Both the position numbers and the translations under genes were made by a program. DNA of 6,326 nucleotides, taken from assembly GCA_017389885.1 (NCBI GenBank), contig JAFPDR010000128.1, forward strand, positions 1 through 6,326, read 5' to 3'. The notes under the pieces were generated by a model. It was given only the letters and a program-made list of their open reading frames with translations. It searched no databases and was not told where the DNA came from. Origin of the DNA: Kiritimatiellia bacterium. GTDB lineage: Bacteria; Verrucomicrobiota; Kiritimatiellia; RFP12; UBA1067. Of this stretch, positions 1-6,054 are shown one piece after another. Position 1 is the first letter of the stretch. Each line of letters opens with the position of its first letter.

Positions 1-1
1 C

Positions 2-247
2 AAGGGGAAGCGGCTCAAGATATACTACGGACTCCAGGTCTCGACGAATCCGCAGACGATACGCCTCTTCGTGAACGACCCGAAGCTCGTGACTCCCGCG
101 TACCTCAGCTTCATCGAGAAGAACATACGCGCCCGCTTCGGGCTCGAGGGCGCGCCGCTCAGGATATTCCTGAAGGCCCGCACGCGCAAGGACCCGTCCG
201 GGAGCGGCCCGGGCCGGACGCGGGACGCGTCCGACGACCCACGGTGA
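2..247 (+). CDS. der: Ribosome-assembly GTPase Der (EngA), C-terminal end, partial
   Basis: The open frame entering from the left edge encodes 81 residues up to TGA at 245-247. It reads as the KH-like C-terminal domain that follows the two GTPase domains in Der/EngA: KIYYGLQVSTNPQTIRLFVN, then NDPKLV, a YLSFIEKNIRARFG segment and EGAPLRIFLKAR. The family has the same order (KIYY..Q, P.T..LFVND, YL...E..IR..FG..G.PI). Der is an essential cytoplasmic GTPase needed for maturation of the 50S ribosomal subunit; both G domains would lie to the left of the window. After the domain there is a hydrophilic tail of about 24 residues rich in R, D, S and G, with no evident fold. The gene is convergent with the hydrolase on the other strand, 32 nt away, and no clear terminator separates them. 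Identification rests on this domain only. Confidence 0.9.
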   Translation, partial: KGKRLKIYYGLQVSTNPQTIRLFVNDPKLVTPAYLSFIEKNIRARFGLEGAPLRIFLKARTRKDPSGSGPGRTRDASDDPR

Positions 248-279
248 CGCCCGCACAGGCCGCGGATTGCCTCCCTCCG

Positions 280-912
280 CTACTGCAGGAAGGGGTTCGA
301 CTTCAGCTCGCGGGCGATCGTCGTCTCGCTGCCGTGCCCAGGAACGACCACCGTCTCCGGATCGAGCGCCTTAAGCTTGCCGAGCGACTCCCTGAGCGTC
401 GCCATGCTCCCGCCCGGGAAGTCGGTGCGTCCGACGGAGCAGCAGAAGAGCGTGTCGCCCGAGAAAAGCGTGGAAGCGCCGCCGTCCCTGAAGAGATAGC
501 AGACCCCGCCGGGGGTGTGCCCGGGCGTGTCGATCACCTCGACCTCCGCACGCCAGCCGAGCGAGGAGATGAAGTCCGAGAGCGTGTTCGCGTCCCTCGT
601 GTTCCCGAGCTCGCCGATTGGCGGATAGTCCGGCGGGAACTGGTTGAACGGATGCGACACGATCTTCGCGTCCGCCTCGCTAACGAAGACGGGCAGGGAC
701 GGGAATGAGCGCTGTAGGTCCGGAACGGCCCCAACGTGGTCGAAGTGCGCGTGCGTGAGCAGGACGGCCGCGGGCTCGAGTCCGAGCTTCGCCAGCTTCG
801 CCGCGACGAGCGTCGCCTCCGCGCCGGGGTCAACGACGAGCGCCTTCCCGCCCTCGAAGACTATCGAGCAGTTTACCTCGAACGTGCCTACCGGAAATGT
901 CGTGCGTTCCAT
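280..912 (-). CDS. MBL-fold metallo-hydrolase (glyoxalase II-like)
   Basis: This 210-residue protein has the complete metallo-beta-lactamase metal set: HAHFDH at residues 54-59 (H54, H56, D58, H59), H132 in DTPGHTPGG, D153 in FSGDTLF and H193 in VVPGHG. SVGRTDFPGG after D153 is typical of the compact YcbL/glyoxalase II-like hydrolases, which lack the C-terminal helical domain of true GloB. It is probably a binuclear Zn/Fe cytoplasmic thioester hydrolase; the substrate cannot be read from sequence, and S-lactoylglutathione or another thioester is only a possibility. The frame stays open upstream to an ATG at 1089, but 912 is preferred because GAGGAG precedes it by about 9 nt on the minus strand. 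In addition, the next in-frame ATG (936) overlaps the -10 box, so it would not be transcribed. The gene is monocistronic as far as visible and divergent from the AAA+ operon. Confidence 0.9.
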   Translation of the reverse strand: MERTTFPVGTFEVNCSIVFEGGKALVVDPGAEATLVAAKLAKLGLEPAAVLLTHAHFDHVGAVPDLQRSFPSLPVFVSEADAKIVSHPFNQFPPDYPPIGELGNTRDANTLSDFISSLGWRAEVEVIDTPGHTPGGVCYLFRDGGASTLFSGDTLFCCSVGRTDFPGGSMATLRESLGKLKALDPETVVVPGHGSETTIARELKSNPFLQ

Positions 913-934
913 GTTTCTTCTCTCCTCGCGGGAC

Positions 935-943
935 ATTATACCA
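935..943 (-). promoter_or_regulatory. Extended -10 promoter of the MBL hydrolase
   Basis: Read on the minus strand, this is TGGTATAAT, a perfect TATAAT with the TGn extension. No good TTGACA lies 16-18 nt upstream, as is common for extended -10 promoters. Transcription would start near 928, giving a leader of about 16 nt that contains the GAGGAG ribosome binding site before the ATG at 912. The surrounding AT-rich stretch contrasts with the GC-rich genes on both sides. Confidence 0.65.
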
Positions 944-1069
944 AATTCACGAAGCGGATGCGCGGGGCTATCCGGGAGTATAGGCGTATATAAAATTTTC
1001 GCGTCCGACCCGACCGCGGCAAATGCGCCGCGCGCGGTTTTTCGGGCTTTCCCGCGTTGGCACGGAATG

Positions 1070-1086
1070 TGCAACAATGTCTTGTT
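1070..1086 (+). promoter_or_regulatory. Possible promoter/operator upstream of the AAA+ operon
   Basis: This stretch lies in the 203-nt divergent gap (913-1115) and is more AT-rich than the coding DNA. It holds TGCAACAAT (1070-1078), a weak extended -10 matching TATAAT at 4 of 6 positions. An inverted repeat, AACAA at 1073-1077 and TTGTT at 1082-1086 with a 4-nt centre, overlaps it. A TTGGCA at 1057-1062 is too close to pair with it as a -35. Either a start site or a small regulator site is possible; the evidence is weak. The rest of the gap has an AT island at 977-1000 (TATATAAAATTTT) with no complete promoter that I can defend. Confidence 0.22.
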
Positions 1087-1115
1087 CAATTTCTTACGAA
1101 GGGCATAGGCGAGAC

Positions 1116-3287
1116 ATGGCGCATTACAAGAACATCACGCGGACTGCGAGCGTCCGGCAGGCTGTGAAATACTGGTGGAACGTGGTCAAGAACTACGACG
1201 GACGCATCTACGACCAGGACTTCTTCGACATAGTCGCGTTCAACCTGCGGCGGGACGAGGCCGCGGCGATAATAGAGGGCAACTTCAGCGAGAAGGACCT
1301 GAAGCCACTGAGGGAGGCGAAGGAGGAGCGGCTCGAGCTCGACAGGGACTCGGTCGGCTTCATGCTCAAGCGCATCTGGAACGAGAAGCCGCTGCGGAAG
1401 AACTGCCGCGCGGTGCTGAAGATAATGCGCGACCGCATCCTCCGCAAGCTCGTTCCAGGCGAGGAGGACGCGCGCTTCGAGAGGCGCTACGCGCGGCTCG
1501 TCAGGTTCCTCGGGCTGGAGAAGGCCGAGTCCGAGCTGTTCATGCTCATGTACGTCCGCTCGGCTACGCTCTTCGACGACTTTCCGATCGACGAGGAGGT
1601 CTCGGACCGTCCGCAGTACTACGCGATGGCCGTCGACCGCTCCTATCCCGAGGTGCTCGCCGCGATGTCGAAGAAGGGGCGCCTTGCGCGGTACAACTGC
1701 ATGACGGACGACTACTGGTTCAACTTCAAGGAGTTCGGCGCGTACTTCGAGGGGATGGACTCCTCCCCCCTCGACGAGCGCTACTACCGCGCCGAGGAGG
1801 GCGAGCCGCTGCCGTGGGGCTACTTCGGGCGCCTCGCGTCGGAGGACGGCGCGGTGCTGAAGGAGATGCTCCGCGCGCGCAGGGGCGGGGGCAGGCTCAA
1901 CATCCTCCTCTACGGCGCTCCAGGCGCGGGGAAGACGAGCTTCTCCAGCGCGCTCGCGGCGGAGGCGGGGCTCAGGGCGTACGACCTCCTCCAGGGCGAC
2001 GCGGAGGGGCGCAACATCTCCGCCGAGACGCGCATGGCGGGGATCCAGATATTCAACGCCCGCATGGCGCGCGGGGGCAACGTGCTCGTCGTTGACGAGG
2101 CTGACGAGCTTCTGCGCACGGCGGGCGGCTTCTTCGGCGAGCGCTCGCGCGCGGGCTCGGAGAAGGGCGTCATCAACTCGATACTCGACGGGATGAAGAC
2201 GCCCGCCATCTGGATTTCGAACGCGCCAGCGGAGGACATGGACGAGTCGGTGCGGCGGCGCTTCGACTACTCCGTCCACTTCCGCGCGCTCTCCTACGTC
2301 CAGCGCGAGAAGATATGGCGCAACAACATCCGCCGACTCGACCTCGGGTCCGTGATCCCCGAGTCTTCCGCCGCGTCCCTCGCCGAGCGCTACGAGACGA
2401 GCGCGGGCGGTATCACCATGGTGCTCGAGAACGTCAAGCGCCTCAACCCCGACTCCGCGCGCGCGGCGGAGCTCGTGGAGCGCATCATGCGCCCGCACTG
2501 CGAGCTCATGCACGCCTCCATCCAGGACGGCAAGGGGCGCCCCGCGTCCGACTACTCCCTCGACGGGCTCAACGTGAAGGGCGACGTCGGGCTTGACCGC
2601 ATAATCGAGGCCGTGCGCAACTTCCAGCGCGAGCGCGACCGCGGCGTCCCCTCGGGCCAGGCGGACCGTCCGCGCATGAACCTGCTGCTCTGGGGCCCGC
2701 CCGGAACCGGCAAGAGCGAGTACGTGAAGTACCTCGGCTCGGAGCTGAAGTCCAAGGTGGTGGTGAAGATGGGCTCGGACCTCCTCGACAAGTACGTGGG
2801 CGGCACGGAGGAGCGCATCGCCGCGGCGTTCGCCGAGGCGGAGGCGGAGAAGGCGATACTCTTCCTCGACGAGATCGACGGACTCCTCCAGAGCCGCACG
2901 CGCGCCGACCACAGCTGGGAGGTGACGCAGGTGAACGAGCTCCTCCACCAGATGGAGAACTTCGGCGGCGTGATGGTCGGCGCGACGAACTTCTTCGACA
3001 GCCTCGACCAGGCGGTGCTGCGCCGCTTCACCTTCAAGATTGAGTTCGGCTACCTCGACGACGCCGGGAAGCGCAAGTTCTTCGAGCGCACCTTCGGGGC
3101 GAAGCTCACCGAGTCGGAGCGCTCGCGCCTCGACGCGGTCGCGAACCTCGCGCCCGGCGACTTCCGCACCGTGCGCCAGTCGCTCTACTACCTCGGGAGC
3201 GGAGTGGACAACGCGATGCGCATCGGCGAGCTCGAGAAGGAGTCGGGCGTGAAGTCCGCCACGAAGCGCCACCGCATCGGATTCTGA
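1116..3287 (+). CDS. Tandem AAA+ ATPase (two AAA modules), function unassigned
   Basis: This 723-residue protein has two AAA+ domains after an N-terminal region of about 235 residues that I do not recognise. Module 1 has Walker A GAPGAGKT (267-274), Walker B VLVVDE (323-328), sensor-1 N369 in WISNA and arginines R380-R382 in VRRRFDY. Module 2 has Walker A GPPGTGKS (527-534), a pore-loop-like KYVGG around Y560, Walker B ILFLDEID (581-588), sensor-1 N625 in GATN and LRRF (635-638). SWEVTQVNELL between Walker B and sensor 1, and IWISN plus RRRFDY in module 1, resemble a widespread family of tandem AAA proteins that I recall as uncharacterised; this is from memory. There is no signal peptide or membrane segment, so it is probably a cytoplasmic hexameric remodeller. 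Start 1116 is chosen because the upstream frame (1023 on) covers AT-rich noncoding-looking DNA, though its ribosome binding site is weak; 1077 is an alternative. The Sel1 gene follows after 10 nt. Confidence 0.85.
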   Translation: MAHYKNITRTASVRQAVKYWWNVVKNYDGRIYDQDFFDIVAFNLRRDEAAAIIEGNFSEKDLKPLREAKEERLELDRDSVGFMLKRIWNEKPLRKNCRAVLKIMRDRILRKLVPGEEDARFERRYARLVRFLGLEKAESELFMLMYVRSATLFDDFPIDEEVSDRPQYYAMAVDRSYPEVLAAMSKKGRLARYNCMTDDYWFNFKEFGAYFEGMDSSPLDERYYRAEEGEPLPWGYFGRLASEDGAVLKEMLRARRGGGRLNILLYGAPGAGKTSFSSALAAEAGLRAYDLLQGDAEGRNISAETRMAGIQIFNARMARGGNVLVVDEADELLRTAGGFFGERSRAGSEKGVINSILDGMKTPAIWISNAPAEDMDESVRRRFDYSVHFRALSYVQREKIWRNNIRRLDLGSVIPESSAASLAERYETSAGGITMVLENVKRLNPDSARAAELVERIMRPHCELMHASIQDGKGRPASDYSLDGLNVKGDVGLDRIIEAVRNFQRERDRGVPSGQADRPRMNLLLWGPPGTGKSEYVKYLGSELKSKVVVKMGSDLLDKYVGGTEERIAAAFAEAEAEKAILFLDEIDGLLQSRTRADHSWEVTQVNELLHQMENFGGVMVGATNFFDSLDQAVLRRFTFKIEFGYLDDAGKRKFFERTFGAKLTESERSRLDAVANLAPGDFRTVRQSLYYLGSGVDNAMRIGELEKESGVKSATKRHRIGF

Positions 3288-3297
3288 GGGGGCCGCG

Positions 3298-4035
3298 ATG
3301 ACTTTCGAAATCGAGAAGGAGCTGTCCGCGGCGATGCGCGTCGCGCGCACCGCTGGGGCGAAGGCGTTCGCGAGGTGCTGCGAGCTTTCCGGCGTGCGCG
3401 AGGCGCCGGGGGCGGAGGCGTACGCGCTGTCCGTCGACGCGCAGTCGCAGGACGAGGCGTTCGGGTCCATGGACCGCATGGTCAACGACCTGGAGACGCC
3501 CATAGCGCACGCGCGGCTCATACGGCTGTACCTCGCGTGGAAGGGGCACGTGAAGTCGCAGTACCTCGAGGGCGACAACTTCAGGCTCGGACGCAACGTC
3601 GCGGAGGACAGCGAGGTCGCGCGCTACTGGTACCAGAAGGCCGCCGAGGCGGGCGACTCGTCCGCGCAGAACAACCTCGGCGTGATGCTGGCCGCGGGGC
3701 TCGGCGGACCCAAGGACGTCGAGAAGGCGGTGTACTGGTACACGAAGGGCGCGGAGGGAGGAGACGGCGTGGCGAAGGGGAACCTCGGCATGCACCTCAT
3801 AGAGGGACGCGGCGCGCGGCGCAACTACCGCGCGGCGGCGCGTCTCCTCAAGGAGGCGATAAAGGAGGATCCGTACTACTCCCGCAACCACCTGCTCCTG
3901 GCGCAGTGCTACGAGCACGGCGTCGGCGGACGCTCCGCGCGCCGCCTTGCGCTGCACCACTACCAGGAGGCGTCCGACTTCGGCTCCGCCGAGGCGCGCG
4001 AGGCGCTGCGGCGGCTCTCCGCCGCCGCGAAATAA
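3298..4035 (+). CDS. Sel1-repeat (TPR-like) protein
   Basis: This 245-residue protein has about four Sel1-like repeats in its C-terminal two thirds: roughly 86-120 (ending YWYQKAAEAGD), 122-156 (NNLGVMLAAGLG ... AVYWYTKGAEGGD), 157-192 (NLGMHLIEGRG ... AARLLKEAI) and 197-230 (LAQCYEHGVGG ... LHHYQEASDFGS). The third and fourth are degenerate. Sel1 repeats form alpha-solenoids that bind partner proteins. Residues 1-85 are helical-looking, without a recognised domain. There is no signal peptide, unlike many secreted Sel1 proteins, so it should act in the cytoplasm. The ATG follows the AAA+ stop by 10 nt and has a strong GAGGGGG ribosome binding site, so the two are co-transcribed and probably made together. 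The likely role is adaptor or substrate-recognition partner of the AAA+ ATPase; this is inferred from context only. Confidence 0.85.
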   Translation: MTFEIEKELSAAMRVARTAGAKAFARCCELSGVREAPGAEAYALSVDAQSQDEAFGSMDRMVNDLETPIAHARLIRLYLAWKGHVKSQYLEGDNFRLGRNVAEDSEVARYWYQKAAEAGDSSAQNNLGVMLAAGLGGPKDVEKAVYWYTKGAEGGDGVAKGNLGMHLIEGRGARRNYRAAARLLKEAIKEDPYYSRNHLLLAQCYEHGVGGRSARRLALHHYQEASDFGSAEAREALRRLSAAAK

Positions 4036-4036
4036 A

Positions 4037-4045
4037 TGATATAAT
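4037..4045 (+). promoter_or_regulatory. Extended -10 promoter of proB operon
   Basis: The sequence is TGATATAAT, a perfect TATAAT with the TGn extension, beginning two bases after the Sel1 stop codon. The -35 position (about 4017-4022, CTCCGC) shows no match. The expected start near 4052 is only about 5 nt before the proB ATG at 4057, and no Shine-Dalgarno sequence lies between, so the message may be leaderless. Read-through from the AAA+ operon is also possible, because no terminator is visible. Confidence 0.6.
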
Positions 4046-4056
4046 ATCCGACACCT

Positions 4057-4815
4057 ATGAGAATCGTAGTCAAAGTCGGAACCCACGCGATCGCCAACAA
4101 GGCCGGCAAGCCGGACCACGCGGCGCTCAAGCGCCTCGTCGAGCAGCTCAGCGGGCTGCGCAAGGCGGGGCACGAGGTCTTCTTCGTCTCGTCCGGTGCA
4201 GTGGCCGCCGGAGTCGAGGCCCTTGGACTTAAGGCGCGTCCGTCTGACGTCAACGACGTCCAGATGTGCGCCGCGGTCGGGCAGGCGCGCTTCATCTACG
4301 AGTACGAGCGCCTCTTCGCCGAGCACGGCGTCAAGATCGGCCAGATACTCCTCACCCACTACGACTTCGAGGACCACCACCGCGCGCAGAACGTCAAGAA
4401 GTCGCTCGACCACCTCGTCCGCTGCGGGATAGTCCCCGTCATCAACGAGAACGACGTCGTCGCGGACGAAGAGCTCAAGGGAAAGACGTTCGGCGACAAC
4501 GACTGGATGTCCTACCTCATCGCGCGCCTCGTGAAGGCCGACACGCTCGTGCTGCTCACGACCGTGGACGGGCTTCTCGACGCGAAGGGGCGCCGCATTC
4601 CGCGCGTCGACACGTTCCGCAACATCGCGCGCCTCGTCAGGGCGGGCGAGAAGGGCAGCCTCTCCAAGGGAGGCATGGACTCCAAGCTGCGCGCCGTCAA
4701 GGCGTCCGTCGGCGCCGGAATCGACACCTTCATCGCGAACGGCAGGAAGCGCGTGCTCGTGCCGCTCCTCGACGGGAAGTCCGTCGGAACCTTCTTCCCC
4801 GGGGCGGCGCTCTGA
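4057..4815 (+). CDS. proB: Glutamate 5-kinase, short form without PUA domain
   Basis: This 252-residue amino-acid-kinase protein phosphorylates L-glutamate to glutamyl 5-phosphate, the first step of proline synthesis. Visible family motifs in order are VVKVGTHA near the N-terminus (ATP-binding lysine K6), FVSSGAVAAG, the AVGQARF segment, QILLTHYDFEDHHRAQN, VPVINENDVV, FGDNDWMS (glutamate/product binding), LLTTVDGLLDAKG and KGGMDSKLRAVKA followed by GTFFPGA. E. coli ProB is about 367 residues; this one ends right after the kinase fold and lacks the C-terminal PUA domain, as in other short bacterial forms. No proA is in view, so it is either an unlinked proline enzyme or a paralogue serving its own operon. 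The start is fixed by the motif position; there is no ribosome binding site upstream. The stop is 2 nt from the next ATG. Confidence 0.9.
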   Translation: MRIVVKVGTHAIANKAGKPDHAALKRLVEQLSGLRKAGHEVFFVSSGAVAAGVEALGLKARPSDVNDVQMCAAVGQARFIYEYERLFAEHGVKIGQILLTHYDFEDHHRAQNVKKSLDHLVRCGIVPVINENDVVADEELKGKTFGDNDWMSYLIARLVKADTLVLLTTVDGLLDAKGRRIPRVDTFRNIARLVRAGEKGSLSKGGMDSKLRAVKASVGAGIDTFIANGRKRVLVPLLDGKSVGTFFPGAAL

Positions 4816-4817
4816 CC

Positions 4818-5039
4818 ATGGACGCGCAGGAATTCCTCGACCGCGCGGCAGGGCTGCTCGAAGTCCCGTCCGTAACGCCCGAGACCGACTTCCGCGCCGG
4901 TCCGCTCTGGGACTCCCTGACCGCCTTCGCGCTCCGCGTCATGATCGACCAGCGCTGCGGCAGGCGGCTCTCCGGCGCGGACATCGAGGCGTGCAGGACG
5001 GTCGCGGACCTCATGAAGGCGGCGGGGGTGGAGCCGTGA
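4818..5039 (+). CDS. Acyl-carrier-like (phosphopantetheine-binding) protein
   Basis: This is a 73-residue acidic helical protein of carrier-protein size. It contains LWDSLTAFALRVMID around residues 34-48, where DSL matches the 4'-phosphopantetheine attachment motif of acyl carrier proteins. It is followed by a GRRLSGADIEACRTVADLM segment like helix 3 and the closing helix of the family (I...D...TV.DL). The serine would carry a thioester-bound acyl or aminoacyl group. It differs from the housekeeping FabF-partner AcpP in having W before DSL and no IEEEFG-type segment, so it is more likely a specialised carrier. It begins 2 nt after the proB stop without a clear ribosome binding site, which suggests translational coupling, and its stop overlaps the GTG of the acyltransferase. 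Confidence 0.7.
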   Translation: MDAQEFLDRAAGLLEVPSVTPETDFRAGPLWDSLTAFALRVMIDQRCGRRLSGADIEACRTVADLMKAAGVEP

Positions 5040-5668
5040 AGCACCTCGTCATAGTCGGCGCGGGCGGGTTCGGACGCGAGATGTACGGCGCGGCGCTGGA
5101 GTCGGTCGGCTACGGCGTCGAGTTCGACGTAAAGGGGTTCCTCGACGACAGGAGCGACGCCCTCGCGGCGTTCGCGGGGTATCCGCCCGTGATCGGCTCG
5201 CCCGACGGATACGAAATCGCCGCGGACGACGTGTTCGTCACGGCGCTCGGGAGCGTCGCGTCGCGCCGCAGGTGCGCGGAGGCGCTCGAGGCGCGCGGCG
5301 CGGAGTTCGTTTCCGTAGTGCACAGCACCGCGACGATAGGTCCGAACGTGGTGATAGGCGCGGGCTCGTTCATAGCGCCCCACGTCTCGCTCACGGCGGA
5401 CGTTTCCGTCGGACGCCACGTCTCGGTTTTCCACTCGAGCTCAATCGGACACGACTCTCGGCTCGGCGACTTCTCGCACGTCTACGCGCAGTGCTCGATA
5501 GGCGGGTCCGTCGTCCTCGGCGAGGGCGCCATAGTGTATCCCGGCTCGGTCGTAGCCCCGCGCAGGAAGATCGGCGACGCCGCGGTCGTGGGCGCGGGCT
5601 CGGCCGTCTTCGTCGACGTCGATCCGGGCGTCACGGTCCTCGGCAATCCCGCCCGCCCGATCGACTGA
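5036..5668 (+). CDS. NeuD/PglD-type sugar acyltransferase (left-handed beta-helix)
   Basis: This 210-residue protein has the two-part build of the NeuD/PglD family. The N-terminal Rossmann-like nucleotide-sugar-binding part opens with HLVIVGAGGFGREM (3-16). A left-handed beta-helix of hexapeptide repeats runs from about 96 to 206: ATIGPNVVIGAGSF, then VSVGRHVSVFHSSSIGHDS, VVLGEGAIVYPGSVV, IGDAAVVGAGSAV and the closing VLGNPARPI. H139 in IGHDS sits where the catalytic histidine of PglD is expected, with H148 nearby. Family members transfer acetyl or other acyl groups, from CoA or a carrier protein, to amino or hydroxyl groups of sugars; the acceptor here is unknown. Start is GTG at 5036, which places the Rossmann motif at the N-terminus, has GGGGGTGGAG just upstream and overlaps the previous stop. 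The frame also opens at 4991, but that extension is low-complexity. An acyl carrier gene next door suggests an acyl-carrier donor. Confidence 0.88.
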   Translation: MKHLVIVGAGGFGREMYGAALESVGYGVEFDVKGFLDDRSDALAAFAGYPPVIGSPDGYEIAADDVFVTALGSVASRRRCAEALEARGAEFVSVVHSTATIGPNVVIGAGSFIAPHVSLTADVSVGRHVSVFHSSSIGHDSRLGDFSHVYAQCSIGGSVVLGEGAIVYPGSVVAPRRKIGDAAVVGAGSAVFVDVDPGVTVLGNPARPID

Positions 5669-5690
5669 AAAACGGGCGTCCGCCGCTTTT
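5668..5690 (+). terminator. Weak intrinsic terminator candidate after the acyltransferase
   Basis: An A-tract, a GC-rich arm (GGC, loop GTCC, GCC) and a CTTTT run lie directly after the stop codon. The hairpin is short and would need bulges to join the A/T flanks, so it is a marginal terminator, possibly working in both directions. Its position between the proB operon and the csoR promoter makes functional sense. Confidence 0.35.
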
Positions 5691-5700
5691 CCAGCCGACT

Positions 5701-5730
5701 TTGACATACCCTACGGGGGTATGGTATAAT
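5701..5730 (+). promoter_or_regulatory. Sigma70-type promoter of csoR operon
   Basis: Perfect TTGACA (5701-5706) and perfect TATAAT (5725-5730) are separated by 18 nt, and TGG before the -10 gives an extended -10 as well. Transcription should start near 5737, about 25 nt before the csoR ATG. A palindrome fills the spacer, so such a strong promoter must be held down by a repressor. Confidence 0.9.
5706..5722. promoter_or_regulatory. CsoR-type operator (metal-responsive repressor site)
   Basis: ATACCC (5706-5711) and GGGTAT (5717-5722) form a perfect 6-bp inverted repeat around a 5-bp TACGG centre that adds to the G-tract. This is the type of G/C-tract palindrome (TACCC...GGGTA) known for CsoR-family operators in Bacillus and Staphylococcus. 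It lies wholly between the -35 and -10 boxes, so a bound tetramer would block RNA polymerase. The repressor gene starts 40 nt downstream, which supports autoregulation. Confidence 0.85.
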
Positions 5731-5761
5731 ATGCGCCCGAAAGGTCAAGGAAGGACTGAAG

Positions 5762-6040
5762 ATGAGAAAGTGCATCGAAGACGTGACGGCTCTCCAGCTG
5801 CGGCTGAAGAAGATCATAGGGCAGCTGACGGGCGTGCAGAAGATGCTGGCGGAGGATGTTCCCTGCGAGGACATCCTCACGCAGCTAAACGCGGCGAACG
5901 GGGCGCTTCACCGCCTTTCGTTCATCGTGCTCGACGGACATCTCCGCCACTGCGTGCGCGAGGGCATAGAAAAGGGCAACGCCGACGAGACGATAGAGTC
6001 GTTCGCCGAGGCGCTCGAAAGCTTCTCGAAGATGGCATAG
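5762..6040 (+). CDS. csoR: CsoR/RcnR-family metal-sensing repressor (probably Cu(I))
   Basis: This 92-residue all-helical protein matches the family along its length: RLKKIIGQLTGVQKMLAED, then VPCEDILTQLNAANGAL and LDGHLRHCV. The copper ligand set of CsoR is present at the expected spacing: C35, H60 and C64. This favours Cu(I) over formaldehyde sensing (FrmR lacks the last Cys), nickel/cobalt (RcnR has His there) or persulfide (CstR lacks the His). The family works as a tetramer that binds DNA without metal and releases when Cu(I) binds. The proline before C35 replaces the second-shell Tyr of Mycobacterium CsoR, so metal preference is inferred, not proven. AAGGA lies about 6 nt before the ATG. 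The permease gene follows after 14 nt. Confidence 0.9.
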   Translation: MRKCIEDVTALQLRLKKIIGQLTGVQKMLAEDVPCEDILTQLNAANGALHRLSFIVLDGHLRHCVREGIEKGNADETIESFAEALESFSKMA

Positions 6041-6054
6041 AAGGGGTTGGGAAA

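Noticed and set aside
913..1089. N-terminal extension of the MBL hydrolase
   Set aside because: It crosses the -10 box, and the residues before 912 do not look like MBL sequence; a good ribosome binding site precedes 912.
1023..1115. N-terminal extension of the AAA+ protein
   Set aside because: The stretch is AT-richer than the gene, has no ribosome binding site before 1023 and looks like upstream regulatory DNA; 1116 is preferred.
1175..2095. 306-residue plus-strand frame inside the AAA+ gene
   Set aside because: The translation is arginine/glycine-rich with no motifs; it is an out-of-frame shadow of the AAA+ gene.
1086..3596. 836-residue open frame on the minus strand opposite the AAA+ gene
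   Set aside because: Its translation is low-complexity (V, E, L, R, A, H) and without domains. It is the mirror of G/C-rich third positions in a plus-strand gene that carries all AAA+ motifs.
3106..4413. 435-residue minus-strand open frame across Sel1 and proB
   Set aside because: It spans two convincing plus-strand genes and a promoter, has biased composition and no recognisable motif.
4057..4815. UMP kinase, aspartokinase or acetylglutamate kinase instead of ProB
   Set aside because: The combination SSGAVAAG, INENDVV, FGDND and KGGMDSKL is specific to glutamate 5-kinase.
4991..5035. Upstream ATG start for the NeuD-type protein
   Set aside because: The extra 15 residues are glycine-rich and lie within the ACP gene; the GTG at 5036 puts the Rossmann motif at the N-terminus.
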